Shown: positions 8,536-17,790, counted from the first letter of the stretch. The stretch: 64,000 bases of DNA from Shewanella sp. VB17 (GCF_013248905.1 NZ_JABRVS010000001.1:1054001-1118000), one strand, 5' to 3'. Notes: generated by a model not told the origin, from the sequence alone. Program-made: numbers and translations.

Positions 8536-9390
8536 ATGAAAATTCCGAAACGTATCCAGCCTCTCGTAAATGAAGGCTTAGTAGATGAAGTCCTTCGTCC
8601 ATTGATGAGTGGCAAAGAAGCCGATGTGTTCGTTGTCCGATGTGGTGACGATGTCCGTTGTGCAAAAATATATAAAGAAGCAGAGCAACGCAGCTTTAAG
8701 CAAGCAGTTCAATATAGAGAGGGGCGTAAGAGCCGTAATAGCCGCCGTGCTAGAGCGATGGAGAAGGGGTCTAAATTTGGCCGTGTAGAGCAAGAGTCAG
8801 CCTGGCAAAATGCTGAAGTCGATGCTTTATTTCGTTTAGATGATGCTGGTGTTCGCGTACCAAAGCCCTATGGCTGTTTCGATGGCGTACTACTCATGGA
8901 GCTTATTACTGATGATGAAGGCTTTGTTGCTCCACGATTAAATGATGTGACTTTGACCTTAGAGCAGGCTTTAGAGCAACATAAATCGGTAATGAAGGAT
9001 GTGCAACGTATGTTGTGCGTTGGACTGATTCATGGCGATTTGTCTGAGTTTAATGTCTTATTAGATGGCACAGGCCCAGTGATCATTGATTTACCTCAAG
9101 CCGTTGATGCTGCAGCCAATAATAATGCTAAACGCATGCTTGAGCGTGATGTGAATAACATGACGCAATACTATGGTCAGTTTGCGCCTGAGTTACTCGA
9201 GACTAAATATGCCAAAGAGATGTGGGCACTCTTTGAGACTGGCAAACTCAACACTGAGACAGATCTAACTGGCAAGTTTATAGAAAGCAACAAACAAGCG
9301 GATGTCGGATCTATTCTTGCTGAAATTGAAGCTGCTTTTGACGAAGAGCAAGAACGTAAAGCACGTATAAGGGATGCTGACGAAGATTAA
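8536..9390 (+). CDS. RIO1-family serine protein kinase
   Basis: An atypical protein kinase of the bacterial RIO group (PA4780-like). Visible motifs are the nucleotide-binding segment GKEADVFVVRCGDDVRCAKIY with its lysine, the catalytic loop LIHGDLSEFNVLLD (Asp as base, Asn as metal ligand), and the metal-binding VIIDLPQAVD that replaces DFG. Length 284 is normal for the group. The basic stretch YREGRKSRNSRRARAMEK resembles the flexible substrate or RNA-contacting loop of RIO kinases. Physiological substrates of bacterial RIO kinases are poorly known. AGGG precedes the ATG. It is convergent with the peroxiredoxin gene. Confidence 0.88.
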   Translation: MKIPKRIQPLVNEGLVDEVLRPLMSGKEADVFVVRCGDDVRCAKIYKEAEQRSFKQAVQYREGRKSRNSRRARAMEKGSKFGRVEQESAWQNAEVDALFRLDDAGVRVPKPYGCFDGVLLMELITDDEGFVAPRLNDVTLTLEQALEQHKSVMKDVQRMLCVGLIHGDLSEFNVLLDGTGPVIIDLPQAVDAAANNNAKRMLERDVNNMTQYYGQFAPELLETKYAKEMWALFETGKLNTETDLTGKFIESNKQADVGSILAEIEAAFDEEQERKARIRDADED

Positions 9391-9393
9391 AAT

Positions 9394-9415
9394 CTCTAGA
9401 TCCTAGGATCTAGAG
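9394..9415. repeat. Perfect 22-bp palindrome between convergent genes
   Basis: The 22 bases CTCTAGATCCT and its exact reverse complement meet with no loop, four bases after the RIO kinase stop codon and just before the end of the convergent peroxiredoxin gene. It contains three CTAG tetramers, a word usually rare in enterobacteria and relatives. It may be a bidirectional terminator, but it lacks a T-run. Confidence 0.7.
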
Positions 9416-9420
9416 TGCCA

Positions 9421-9951
9421 TTATTTAGCGCTTTTTTCTATGCCTAATGCTTGCAGGTTTGCGGCTATGTTTTCAGCCGCTGTTTCTGCATTGATGTCTT
9501 CATCTATTTTTAAAATTTTACCATTCTTACCTATGTAGAAAGTCATTCTGCTGGCTACACGAATAAAGTTCAGCACATCATAAGCCTTAGCGGTCTCTTT
9601 AGTTGGATCGCTTAACATAGGGAAATCGGCTTTTTGTTTTTTTGCAAAATCTTGATTGTCTTCTAAATCATCGACACTGGCCATCATATATACTGCATTA
9701 TACTCACGGATGAGATGCCCTTTTTGAACCAGAGAGCGGCACTCAAGCGTACAACCATGGGTATTTGCCATCGGATACCAAGCGAGTACTACCGTTTGTT
9801 TCCCGAGGTAATCACTGAGTTGATAAAAATCGCCATCAGTCGATTGAAGCTTAAAATTTGGCGCGGTATCACCGACGTTAAGATCACTGGCCGTCACGGT
9901 TAGTGGGGTAGTAAATACTATGATTAATATCATGTTTAAAAAATTTTTCAT
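9421..9951 (-). CDS. Exported peroxiredoxin (AhpC/TSA, BCP-like)
   Basis: Thiol peroxidase that would reduce hydrogen peroxide or organic peroxides. An N-terminal hydrophobic segment ending in TVTA (about residues 1-21) predicts export to the periplasm. The thioredoxin-fold core begins with VGDTAPNFKL and has the peroxidatic site YPMANTHGCTLECRSL. The second cysteine, four residues after the first, parallels the closely spaced pair of BCP-type peroxiredoxins. Length 176 fits the family. With SodC in the same window it suggests periplasmic oxidative defence, though the genes are not linked in an operon. The electron donor cannot be inferred. Confidence 0.85.
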   Translation of the reverse strand: MKNFLNMILIIVFTTPLTVTASDLNVGDTAPNFKLQSTDGDFYQLSDYLGKQTVVLAWYPMANTHGCTLECRSLVQKGHLIREYNAVYMMASVDDLEDNQDFAKKQKADFPMLSDPTKETAKAYDVLNFIRVASRMTFYIGKNGKILKIDEDINAETAAENIAANLQALGIEKSAK

Positions 9952-10050
9952 ATGCTCTATACCTGAGGTTTTTATTCTATTTTATTAGGTTACCACACTG
10001 CAGCTGGTGTCGAAGGTGGTGATAATTGGTGGCTGTTTATATGAATAACT

Positions 10051-10401
10051 CTAGGGTGTATTTTCGTTATTTGCTAGCTCAATGAGCATATTTGCGTAGT
10101 TCATCCAATCGATGATGAGTGACTTAATCAGCATGTTGGTCCCAGGATCGATATTCGACTCCAGTTGCTTAGCCGTTAAGGTTTCTACTATATGCCTTAT
10201 GTCTAAAGGGGGGAGTTCAACCTTAAAATTGTCTCTGGGATTTGGGTTGTTATCTGCTTGAGGATTAATGGGATCGAACATCTGATTTTGTACAAGTAGG
10301 GCTAATGCCGGGTTTCTATCTCTTAACATAGTGACCGTCATGCGCAGTGCCCCACGATTGAAATTATTGGCTTTTTGTGTATATTTTTCTTTATTTTGCA
10401 T
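10051..10401 (-). CDS. Hypothetical protein, 116 aa
   Basis: No family recognised. The product is soluble, with no signal peptide and no cysteine. It is rich in Asn (DNNPNPRDN in the middle) and ends with a helical segment LIIDWMNYANMLIELANN. A good ribosome site, AAGG seven bases before the ATG, supports it as a real gene. It lies 101 bp after pldA and 99 bp before the peroxiredoxin gene on the same strand, so the three may be loosely co-transcribed. No function is proposed. Confidence 0.65.
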   Translation of the reverse strand: MQNKEKYTQKANNFNRGALRMTVTMLRDRNPALALLVQNQMFDPINPQADNNPNPRDNFKVELPPLDIRHIVETLTAKQLESNIDPGTNMLIKSLIIDWMNYANMLIELANNENTP

Positions 10402-10502
10402 GGTGAACCTTGCTCATTAAAATGTCTTTTTATTGTCAGTGACGTCGCTTATTATTTGTCGTGGCGATATGGATTTAGTGACAATAAAACTTGAATAATA
10501 TA

Positions 10503-11486
10503 TTACAGAATATCATTGATAGATACACCGATCCCAATGCGTTGGTTGTGCGTATTGTAATCAATGAGGCTCTCTCCATAGCCATTAAAATATTGAGTGT
10601 AAAATCTTAACTGGCCGATGATAGGGTAGCTCCATGTGGCTTCTATAGCACCATAATTAGGGTTGGATAAGTTGTTTCTCAGCATCATAGTAAATCGATG
10701 TTCATCAATACCGTATATACCGGTTAACTCAAGGTTACCCATGTAATCTATAATATCAGGGTTATCGTCTCCTTTAGGAGATGATGGTGTTTCTTTCTCA
10801 TCTTCAGGTATACGCCACCACAGCTTTGTTGCTAAAGCAAACGGACCACTATCAAATATAGATGTAGCATAGAGACGGTTCCAACTTCGAGAAAGATCAC
10901 CTGATTTACCATTGGATTGGTGTGCGAAGCCAATTCCCCAGAAGGAATGACGCAATAGGCCAATCTGCCCGTCATTACTGAACATCATAAATATTTCAGG
11001 TTCATGATTTGTTTCACGAAAAGGAGATGAAATTTCCTTGTTATAAACCTGCCAGTAAGATTGATTCGTGTAGGCCACAAAGAGGTGTCCATTATCACCA
11101 AAGACGTTATACATTAATGGGAATTTAAAACTAATTTGAAATTTTGCCTCCATATTATCGAGTGTGAATTGATGGTCAGCCGCTTCATTCTCAAAAGGTG
11201 CCATATTGGGACTCGTATTATAAGTTACAGGTAAAATATAGTTAACGTTATGGGGTGTCATGACAAAGGGCAGCTCAGAAGTCGCGAGCTCATCGTTGAC
11301 GCGATCATCGACTAGTGATGTTTTATCTATAGCTTCATCCGTATTCATTTGCTTCATTGTTATGACTCGGTTGTCGGATGTGTGTTCTATGTTCATATCT
11401 TGAGCATTAACCCGTGAGGGGGAAAAAGTAATGAATAGCAGCATTAAGACTAAGTTCTGTAATGTTTGTATGGTTTGCTTTCTCAT
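10503..11486 (-). CDS. pldA: Outer-membrane phospholipase A1
   Basis: OMPLA, a 12-strand beta-barrel in the outer membrane that hydrolyses phospholipids misplaced in the outer leaflet. The active-site block GFAHQSNGKSGDLSRSWNR holds the catalytic His and Ser spaced as in E. coli PldA, with an Asn likely completing the triad. Neighbouring SWNRLY and KLWWRIPE also match family strands. The chosen ATG gives a signal peptide ending VNA before QDMN. An upstream in-frame ATG at 11510 would add eight residues ahead of the signal peptide. The mature N terminus carries about 70 extra residues before the barrel. Confidence 0.9.
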   Translation of the reverse strand: MRKQTIQTLQNLVLMLLFITFSPSRVNAQDMNIEHTSDNRVITMKQMNTDEAIDKTSLVDDRVNDELATSELPFVMTPHNVNYILPVTYNTSPNMAPFENEAADHQFTLDNMEAKFQISFKFPLMYNVFGDNGHLFVAYTNQSYWQVYNKEISSPFRETNHEPEIFMMFSNDGQIGLLRHSFWGIGFAHQSNGKSGDLSRSWNRLYATSIFDSGPFALATKLWWRIPEDEKETPSSPKGDDNPDIIDYMGNLELTGIYGIDEHRFTMMLRNNLSNPNYGAIEATWSYPIIGQLRFYTQYFNGYGESLIDYNTHNQRIGIGVSINDIL

Positions 11487-11764
11487 CAATGATCCATCAA
11501 AAATAACCATTATTCTTTATAAAACAGATGTTACCTTTATGCGCTCAAGTTTGGTAGTTGTTGTTTGTATATTTGTTTATTGTTTTTTGTTTGTGTTTTT
11601 TTTCTGGTGTGAATGGCGTTTGATTAACGATTTATTTGTTGATGTTAAATGATGATAGTTACTTTTTAATAACTAAAAGGAATAAAGAGTAAGAAATAAC
11701 TATTTATTAAGTTATTAACTGACGAGTATATTTCACTCTACAGAATCATGTGTGGGGCAGTGAG

Positions 11765-12586
11765 ATGGACGTAGTAAAATTACCAGGTCAACAATCGGGT
11801 GGTAAAGTGTGGTTAGTTGGAGCTGGACCTGGGGATGTTGAGTTGCTTACTCTTAAGGCGTATAGGATTTTAAAAAGTGCTGATGTGGTGCTTTATGATG
11901 CACTTGTTAGTAATGAGATTATGGCACTTGTCCCACAACATGCTGAAAAGATTGCGGTAGGAAAACGCGCAGGAAAACACAGTGCTGCTCAAGGTGATAT
12001 CAATCAATTATTGGTCACCAAAGGTTTTACACGTAAGAATGTGGTTCGATTAAAAGGCGGTGATCCTTTTATTTTTGGACGTGGTGGAGAAGAGCTACAA
12101 AGTCTGGTTGAAGCTGGCCTTGAATTTGAGGTCGTTCCGGGGATAACCGCTGCCAGTGGTACATCTGCTTATGCTGGGATCCCATTGACACATAGAGATT
12201 GCGCCCAAGGTGTTTCTTTTATTACCGGCCATTGTCAATTAGCGAGTCGACCTATGGATTGGCAAGGTTATGCAAATCCCAATAATACCTTGGTTATTTA
12301 TATGGGGATCCTTAATGCTGGTGTGATCAAACAAGGCTTAATGGGCGCTGGACGGCAGAGTCATACGCCAGTGGCTATTGTTTCTAAAGCAACGACCGTT
12401 GATCAACGACGGTTTATTGGAACATTAGGGGAGCTTGATTTGTTAGCGTCTGATCCAGAGCTTAAAATGCCTGCTTTGATGATAATAGGTGAAGTTGTTG
12501 AGCTTGCCGATAGTTTGCATTGGTTCCAACCTCAAAATAAGATGAATATTGGGTCGATGAATTTTACATATGAAGATAGACTTTAG
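11765..12586 (+). CDS. cobA: Uroporphyrinogen-III C-methyltransferase
   Basis: Transfers two methyl groups from S-adenosylmethionine to uroporphyrinogen III, making precorrin-2 for sirohaem or cobalamin. Diagnostic blocks are VGAGPGDVELLTLKAYR near the N terminus, VRLKGGDPFIFGRGGEE, and VVPGITAASGTSAYAGIPLTHRD. There is no CysG-type oxidase/ferrochelatase domain, so it is the single-domain SUMT form; other enzymes must finish sirohaem. An in-frame GTG lies 15 bases upstream, but the ATG has GGGG at a suitable distance. It ends 18 bp from the convergent TIGR03899-type gene, and a 7-bp inverted repeat (GTTGAGT/ACTCAAC) spans the junction. Confidence 0.93.
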   Translation: MDVVKLPGQQSGGKVWLVGAGPGDVELLTLKAYRILKSADVVLYDALVSNEIMALVPQHAEKIAVGKRAGKHSAAQGDINQLLVTKGFTRKNVVRLKGGDPFIFGRGGEELQSLVEAGLEFEVVPGITAASGTSAYAGIPLTHRDCAQGVSFITGHCQLASRPMDWQGYANPNNTLVIYMGILNAGVIKQGLMGAGRQSHTPVAIVSKATTVDQRRFIGTLGELDLLASDPELKMPALMIIGEVVELADSLHWFQPQNKMNIGSMNFTYEDRL

Positions 12587-12604
12587 TTATGTTGAGTGTT
12601 GGAT

Positions 12605-13429
12605 TTACTCAACTTTAAAATCTTTAGCAAATAGGTTGCGTATCGCTTTACCATATTCAGGATCGTATTTAGGTTGAATCAGTTGAGTTAACTCTTCGCC
12701 AATAGGTGTTAAGCGATAATAGTTAAATAATAGATGTCCGCTCTTGGGGGTGAGTGTCATTGTTTCTGACAACATTTTAATATTGATGGGATTTTTGTTG
12801 TTCAGTAAGCCTGTTTCAAACTCTCCACGATGTAATATGCCAACATCAACTAAGGTCAAAATATGAGAATAGGGCATGCCGAAGTTGGAAAAACCAATAT
12901 TGATGGTCTCTGATTTGCGGAATATTTGACCAATAGCCCCTGTGTAGCGATAACCATTAATGAGTTTTAAACGAGACTCACCATTCATCTTAACCGCCAT
13001 TCCCAGCGCTTTTTCAAAAATTAATGCTTCTTTATGGGTTAATTTTTTTAACGTTGAAAGTGTACGAAGACTAAAGTTGCCCGGTTTAGTGATCTCGTTA
13101 GCCAAGATGCGGCCCCATAATTCTTGCATCTTGCGATTATGGATTTGTTCCGCAAGTTGAAAGAATTGATGGGTCCAATCTGGATCAAGATCGACGCCTG
13201 TGATATCAGATGGCGTATGACTTAGGGCAATAGTGTAGATAGTTTCTAGATTTTGTTGGTAATGGCATAGGAGCTTACGCTGTCTGTGTTCAGCGCGTTC
13301 TGCAATAGACGAATTACTTGGGCGATATTCATCTTCGCTACTCAACCCAAGTTGGCGCCCTAATAATAAAGCTTTTTTAAGTGCCGATACATCAGGCTGA
13401 GCCATGTGTGTTTCACTTATTTTTGCCAA
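12605..13429 (-). CDS. TIGR03899-like conserved protein
   Basis: A 274-residue soluble protein that I recognise as resembling the uncharacterised TIGR03899 family of Vibrio and Shewanella (related to DUF2806). The N-terminal part contains a basic helical stretch, IAERAEHRQRKLLCHYQQNL. The middle has FQLAEQIHNRKMQELWGRILANEI and a helix-turn-helix-like segment around LRTLSTLKKLTHKEALIFEKAL. The C-terminal region (LLFNYYRLTPIGEELTQLI) resembles the wing and helix typical of this group. Function unknown; the pattern recalls a phage-resistance or DNA-associated protein but nothing here proves it. Confidence 0.65.
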   Translation of the reverse strand: MAKISETHMAQPDVSALKKALLLGRQLGLSSEDEYRPSNSSIAERAEHRQRKLLCHYQQNLETIYTIALSHTPSDITGVDLDPDWTHQFFQLAEQIHNRKMQELWGRILANEITKPGNFSLRTLSTLKKLTHKEALIFEKALGMAVKMNGESRLKLINGYRYTGAIGQIFRKSETINIGFSNFGMPYSHILTLVDVGILHRGEFETGLLNNKNPINIKMLSETMTLTPKSGHLLFNYYRLTPIGEELTQLIQPKYDPEYGKAIRNLFAKDFKVE

Positions 13430-13489
13430 TTACGCCCCCAGTGCCTCTATGTTATTTTTATTATTTTATTAAATAATAACTTAGTCTGT

Positions 13490-14692
13490 TTACTTAACAG
13501 AGATTTTATCTCTATTTTTTGAACTCATGCTCCAGTTTACCTCGTTTCCTTGTGCTGGAGTTGTGGGGATGTTGCTTGCTAAGAGTAGTGAGCAGATGGC
13601 AAAACCCGCACCGATATAGAATACCGCTTCTGGTGAATGGAGCCAAAGTAGTCCAAGTAGAGCGGGGATCACCACAGCGGCGATGTGATTAATGGTAAAA
13701 CTGACGGACATTGTTGCTGCAATATCTTTTCGATCTGCTATTTTTTGGAAATAGGTTTTAATCGCAATGGCCATTGCGAAGAGTAAATGATCAATAACAT
13801 AAAGAGCCGCAGCGGCTTCAGGCTTTTCTACTAATGCATAACTGATAAAAATGATAATTAAACCGATATATTCAATGGTCAGTGCATTACGTTCACCTAT
13901 ACGTCCAATAAAGCGACCGATAGCGGAAGCAAAGAATAAATTAACCACATAATTAATCAAAAATAAACTGGTAATTTCGGTGATGCTATAACCAAACTTT
14001 TCTACCATCATAAATCCAGCAAATACCATGAAGATTTGGCGTCTGGCACCGGAAAAAAAGACGAGTAGATAATAGAGCCAGTATTGTTTCCTTAAGATCA
14101 CTTTCTTATGTTGCGCTTCGCCAATACCAAAACGAGGGAAATATACCGTAATGGTGATCACCATCAAGAGGCCTAAACATCCAATAAGTGCATACATCCA
14201 AACATAATCGAGTTTACACCAGCTCATCACCAGCCAGATACTGGCGTAACCAAAAAGTGCAGCTGCTGAACGCCAAGCTAATGCTTTGCCTAAGAAGCTA
14301 GCTGTCTCATTTTTGGTTACCCATTGTAGAGTGAGGGACTGGTTGATGGTTTCGAAGTAATGAAAACCAACAGACATCAGCACGGTGGTTAAATAGAGCC
14401 CAAGCACGTCAGGATAAAAACCTGTGATCGCAACGCCCACACATAGTACTGCCAATGACAATAAGGCGAATGATTGTTCTCGTAGCAGGATTAGAATAAA
14501 AATAGCACTAAAGGCGAGAAAGCCTGGAACCTCACGTAAACTTTGCAACATACCTATTTCAGCCCCAGTAAATGCTGCCCTTTCAATCACGAAGTTATTG
14601 AGTAGTACTTGCCATACCGAGAAAACCAGTGACATAACAAAAGTCATCCAGAGAAGCATTGTTTGTGGGTTTTTATTCATTGATTCATCCAT
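13490..14692 (-). CDS. Major facilitator superfamily transporter
   Basis: A membrane protein of about 400 residues with twelve predicted helices in two halves. The cytoplasmic loop after helix 2 and the FINYVVNLFF-type central helices fit MFS permeases. I chose the internal ATG beginning MDESMNKNPQ, because starting at 14755 adds a polar 21-residue leader before the first membrane helix; ATG at 14680 is a further option. None has a strong ribosome site. The substrate cannot be inferred. It lies on the same strand as, and 60 bp upstream of, the TIGR03899-like gene. Confidence 0.8.
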   Translation of the reverse strand: MDESMNKNPQTMLLWMTFVMSLVFSVWQVLLNNFVIERAAFTGAEIGMLQSLREVPGFLAFSAIFILILLREQSFALLSLAVLCVGVAITGFYPDVLGLYLTTVLMSVGFHYFETINQSLTLQWVTKNETASFLGKALAWRSAAALFGYASIWLVMSWCKLDYVWMYALIGCLGLLMVITITVYFPRFGIGEAQHKKVILRKQYWLYYLLVFFSGARRQIFMVFAGFMMVEKFGYSITEITSLFLINYVVNLFFASAIGRFIGRIGERNALTIEYIGLIIIFISYALVEKPEAAAALYVIDHLLFAMAIAIKTYFQKIADRKDIAATMSVSFTINHIAAVVIPALLGLLWLHSPEAVFYIGAGFAICSLLLASNIPTTPAQGNEVNWSMSSKNRDKISVK

Positions 14693-14900
14693 GTCGTTAC
14701 AGCTCATTATTATTCTATTATTTTTGCAGCTTACAGTCTTTTTTATGCTCTTCAAAGCTGATGGAGGGCAATCTGTGTGAATTAATATACTGGTTTACAA
14801 CTCGAATCTATTCTTTTTTAGCTTGTTAACAGCCCTTTTTACTTTTTTATACATGTGTGAATGGTTCATGTTTTAATATGTAAGTGGTAGTGTAAATTTT

Positions 14901-14919
14901 AATGAAAATGATTCGTATT
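14901..14919 (+). promoter_or_regulatory. Candidate Fur box
   Basis: AATGAAAATGATTCGTATT matches the 19-bp Fur-type consensus (AATGATAATGATTATCATT form) at 15 of 19 positions. It lies 58 bp before the chosen start of the outer-membrane protein gene that heads an imelysin/di-haem cluster. Iron control of such clusters is common, which supports the call; binding is not shown. Confidence 0.55.
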
Positions 14920-14976
14920 TGGTGTATTTTGTTTCGCAAGTTCAGGGGAGCTGTTAATTCAGTACGGATAAGATTG

Positions 14977-16359
14977 ATGAAAACGAAGTTAAGTTTATTG
15001 GCGATATGTATTGCAGGTTTAAGCAGTAGTGCATTTGCAGCGCCAGATCCAGTTCAATTACAACAGGCGATAGCCAAACAAGAGTTAGCGCTTAAACAAC
15101 TTAAGCAGGATTTAGCGGAGCTTGCAGCGCAGCAGAATGCCCAAGGTGCAGAGCAGAAAAAACACGCTGAAGCGACTGCCGTTACCAAACAAGAAGCCAG
15201 CAGTAGTAAATTCAGCAAATTCAGTTTTAAATCATACGGCAGCCTTAACTACATTAGTGATGAATATTATCAAAATGCACAAGATACGGATCCAGAGCGC
15301 CGTGCTCGTTTCGATCTTGAGCGTATCGTTACCGAATTTGGTTATCAGTTTAATGATGCATGGGATATGGAAGTCGAAATTGAGTATGAACACGGTGGTA
15401 CAGGTAGCACACTAGAATACGATAGTTTTGATGAGTCTGGTGAATTTGAGTCAGAAATCGAGGCTGGTGGTGAGGTTGTGATTGAGAAGGCTCAGATTAG
15501 ATACCGTCCAAGTGATGCCTTCGGTGTTAAATTTGGTAATATCCATCTTCCTATCGGCCTGTCTAGTATTTTGCATAAACCCGATCAGTACCTCACGGTA
15601 TTGCGCCATCGCAGTGAAGCCGCCATGCTGCCTGCTGTTTGGAATGAAACAGGGGTTGGTGTCTTTGGTGCAGTGGCTAATTTTCATTATCAGGCACAGC
15701 TTGTCAGTGGATTAAATTCAGAGTATTTCAGAACTTATGATTGGGTCGCCTCAGGTCATCAGAAGCGATTTGAGTATGTTAATGCCGATGCTCTGGCTTA
15801 TGCGGCTCGCTTGGATTATGGCAACTTTAAAGAAGGTAGCGCGCTGGGTGTGGCTTATTATTACGGCAATACGTCAGCAAATCGCCATCAGAGCAACAAG
15901 ATAACCAGTGATGGCAGCGTGAGTATTCTTGCCCTGTCAGGGGCTTTCGTGCAAGGGCCTTGGATCCTGCGCGGTCAATATTTAAATGGCACGTTAAGTG
16001 ATTCAAATGCGATCACTGAGGCCAACAAAACCACAACCGGGTTAAGGCCGGGTAACTCCACTCAACTGGGGTCAAAATCTGAAGCTTTTTTTGTTGAAGC
16101 TGGCATTGATTTAAGTCATTTCACCTCGATTCCTATGACTGTTTTTGCCAATATTGATTATTCAAACCCCCTTGCTGAAGTTGAAACGGGCACTGCCACT
16201 AAGCGTTATGAGAACACCTGGACCAGTGTGGGGATTAATTACTTTCCCATTGATGAAATTGTGATCAAGGCCGAGGTCGGTAAGCAGCAAGTGGCGGTGG
16301 CAGCGATACCAGACACTCACTTTTTTGCGTTGGGCGTCGGGTATCAATTCTCGTTATAA
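14977..16359 (+). CDS. Porin-like outer-membrane protein with coiled-coil N terminus
   Basis: A 460-residue exported protein. The signal peptide ends in AFA before APDPVQ. A Gln/Ala/Leu-rich coiled coil (about residues 25-60: QLQQAIAKQELALKQLKQ) follows, then a long run of alternating polar/hydrophobic strands with many aromatics, ending in ALGVGYQFSL with terminal Leu; this is the layout of 16-18-strand porins of the phosphate-selective type. It leads a set with an imelysin lipoprotein and a di-haem lipoprotein, so a role in iron handling at the outer membrane is inferred. The start was moved to the ATG that begins the signal peptide; upstream codons encode an implausible basic leader. Confidence 0.8.
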   Translation: MKTKLSLLAICIAGLSSSAFAAPDPVQLQQAIAKQELALKQLKQDLAELAAQQNAQGAEQKKHAEATAVTKQEASSSKFSKFSFKSYGSLNYISDEYYQNAQDTDPERRARFDLERIVTEFGYQFNDAWDMEVEIEYEHGGTGSTLEYDSFDESGEFESEIEAGGEVVIEKAQIRYRPSDAFGVKFGNIHLPIGLSSILHKPDQYLTVLRHRSEAAMLPAVWNETGVGVFGAVANFHYQAQLVSGLNSEYFRTYDWVASGHQKRFEYVNADALAYAARLDYGNFKEGSALGVAYYYGNTSANRHQSNKITSDGSVSILALSGAFVQGPWILRGQYLNGTLSDSNAITEANKTTTGLRPGNSTQLGSKSEAFFVEAGIDLSHFTSIPMTVFANIDYSNPLAEVETGTATKRYENTWTSVGINYFPIDEIVIKAEVGKQQVAVAAIPDTHFFALGVGYQFSL

Positions 16360-16386
16360 CACCTCAATATTGCTCATCTATTCGTG

Positions 16387-16420
16387 TTGGTGCACTTTGA
16401 CCTTAGGTAAAGGTGTCCAA
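16387..16420 (+). other. Imperfect hairpin between OMP and imelysin genes
   Basis: TTGGTGCACTTTGACC folds against GGTAAAGGTGTCCAA around a TTA loop with a few mismatches. No T-run follows, so it may be an mRNA processing or stabilising hairpin rather than a terminator. Confidence 0.35.
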
Positions 16421-16489
16421 CTTGAATGGGAGCAGATGTAGATAATCTTACTTTCAGTACTAACTCAAAAATTTAAAATGGAGTTTAAT

Positions 16490-17665
16490 ATGACACAGTT
16501 TACCCACAGCATCATTGCCATGGCACTTATTTCAACCTTAACCGCATGTGGTGGCTCAGGCAGCGACGATACAGCTCCTACATCATCAACAAAACCGACC
16601 ACTCCGGTAGCAACAGTTACAGAGTTTGAATTTTCAGCCACCGAGATGATCACTAATTTGACTGATGATGTGATTATCAGTGGTTATGCCACTTTGGCGC
16701 AAAAAGGTGAAGAGATGCTACTGGCGACTAAAACCTTAGTGACTAACAAAACTCAGGTTAACTTAATTGCAGCGCAAGCAGCGTGGACAGCAGCGCGTCA
16801 ACCTTGGGAGCAAGGCGAGGCGCATATTTTTGGTCCGGTAGATTCACTAAATATCGATCCACACTTAGATGACTGGCCACTTAACACCTCCGATTTAACT
16901 GACGTATTGGCAAATAATTCAGGTTTCGATGCCAAAATGATTAAAGGTTTTAACGATGATCTGCAAGGTTTTCATACTATTGAATATCTATTATTCGGTG
17001 ATGGTGTCCTTGATAATGAAAAATCTGTGACCGAGTTGACTGTAAAAGAGAGTGAGTACTTGGCGGCACTTGCTGAAGTGTTTCGTGATTATACTAAAAT
17101 TTTAGATGATGCATGGCAGGTAAGCCATGACGGTCAAATAACTAGTAAGCCTTATGGTGATTTTCTTAAAAAAGCAGGCAGTGAAAACCACACAATTTAT
17201 CAAGCTCAATTGGGGGTTATTGAAGAATTGATTAACGGCATGATAGGCATTGTTAATGAAGTGAGGTCCGCTAAAATAGCCAATGCTTCTCTGGCGTCTA
17301 TCGCTCTTGCTAACACTTCTAAAGTGGAATCCCAGTATTCATGGAATTCCTTAACCGATTTTAGCGATAACATTATTGGTGTGCGTAACCTCTATCAAGG
17401 TGAGTTTGAGGGTGCTACTGACAAACAAGGGATCATCGATTTTGTTAAAGCCGCAGATCCGCTCTTAGCATTACGTGTTGTCGGTGAAATTGATGATGCC
17501 ATTGCTAAGATTAAGGCCATTTCTGGCACTAATAATATGCCGTTTCGTCAGGCTATTTTAGATGTCGAAGGCCGGGTGAGAATTCAAACCGCGATTGATG
17601 CTTTATCTATCTTAGAAACCAGCTTAACAAATGATGTGCTTACACTGCTCAAAAAGTGGAAATGA
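16490..17665 (+). CDS. Imelysin-family (peptidase M75-like) lipoprotein
   Basis: A 391-residue lipoprotein: residues 1-18 form a signal peptide with lipobox LTAC, followed by a low-complexity Ser/Thr/Pro linker. The imelysin (ICMP/IrpA/EfeO-like) fold is indicated by AWTAARQPWEQGEAHIFGPVDSLNIDP and by the GxHxxE-type motif GFHTIEYLLFGDG, whose His and Glu are thought to bind iron. A second helical repeat (WNSLTDFSDNIIGVRNLYQGEF) matches the two-lobe structure. Imelysins are iron-regulated periplasmic proteins of uncertain biochemical role. The ATG at 16490 has GGAG seven bases upstream; the ATG at 16478 does not. Confidence 0.88.
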   Translation: MTQFTHSIIAMALISTLTACGGSGSDDTAPTSSTKPTTPVATVTEFEFSATEMITNLTDDVIISGYATLAQKGEEMLLATKTLVTNKTQVNLIAAQAAWTAARQPWEQGEAHIFGPVDSLNIDPHLDDWPLNTSDLTDVLANNSGFDAKMIKGFNDDLQGFHTIEYLLFGDGVLDNEKSVTELTVKESEYLAALAEVFRDYTKILDDAWQVSHDGQITSKPYGDFLKKAGSENHTIYQAQLGVIEELINGMIGIVNEVRSAKIANASLASIALANTSKVESQYSWNSLTDFSDNIIGVRNLYQGEFEGATDKQGIIDFVKAADPLLALRVVGEIDDAIAKIKAISGTNNMPFRQAILDVEGRVRIQTAIDALSILETSLTNDVLTLLKKWK

Positions 17666-17692
17666 TAGCGTAAGGGTGATATTGACTTGATT

Positions 17693-17725
17693 AAAAAGGA
17701 AGGTGCTTCAATGGCCTTCCTTTTT
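17693..17725 (+). terminator. Rho-independent terminator after imelysin gene
   Basis: AAAAAGGAAGG (17693-17703) pairs perfectly with CCTTCCTTTTT (17715-17725), giving a terminator with T-tail. Its position inside the iron cluster implies that the di-haem gene has its own promoter or depends on read-through. Confidence 0.88.
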
Positions 17726-17737
17726 ATGTATAAAAAA

Positions 17738-17775
17738 TTCAAACAAGAGAAACCCATAATAGAGGTTTGTTTGAA
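17738..17775. promoter_or_regulatory. Inverted repeat upstream of di-haem gene
   Basis: TTCAAACAA (17738-17746) and TTGTTTGAA (17767-17775) form a perfect inverted repeat ending 15 bases before the start codon of the di-haem gene. It could be an operator or a leader hairpin. Confidence 0.35.
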
Positions 17776-17790
17776 TGTGTAGAGTGTGAG

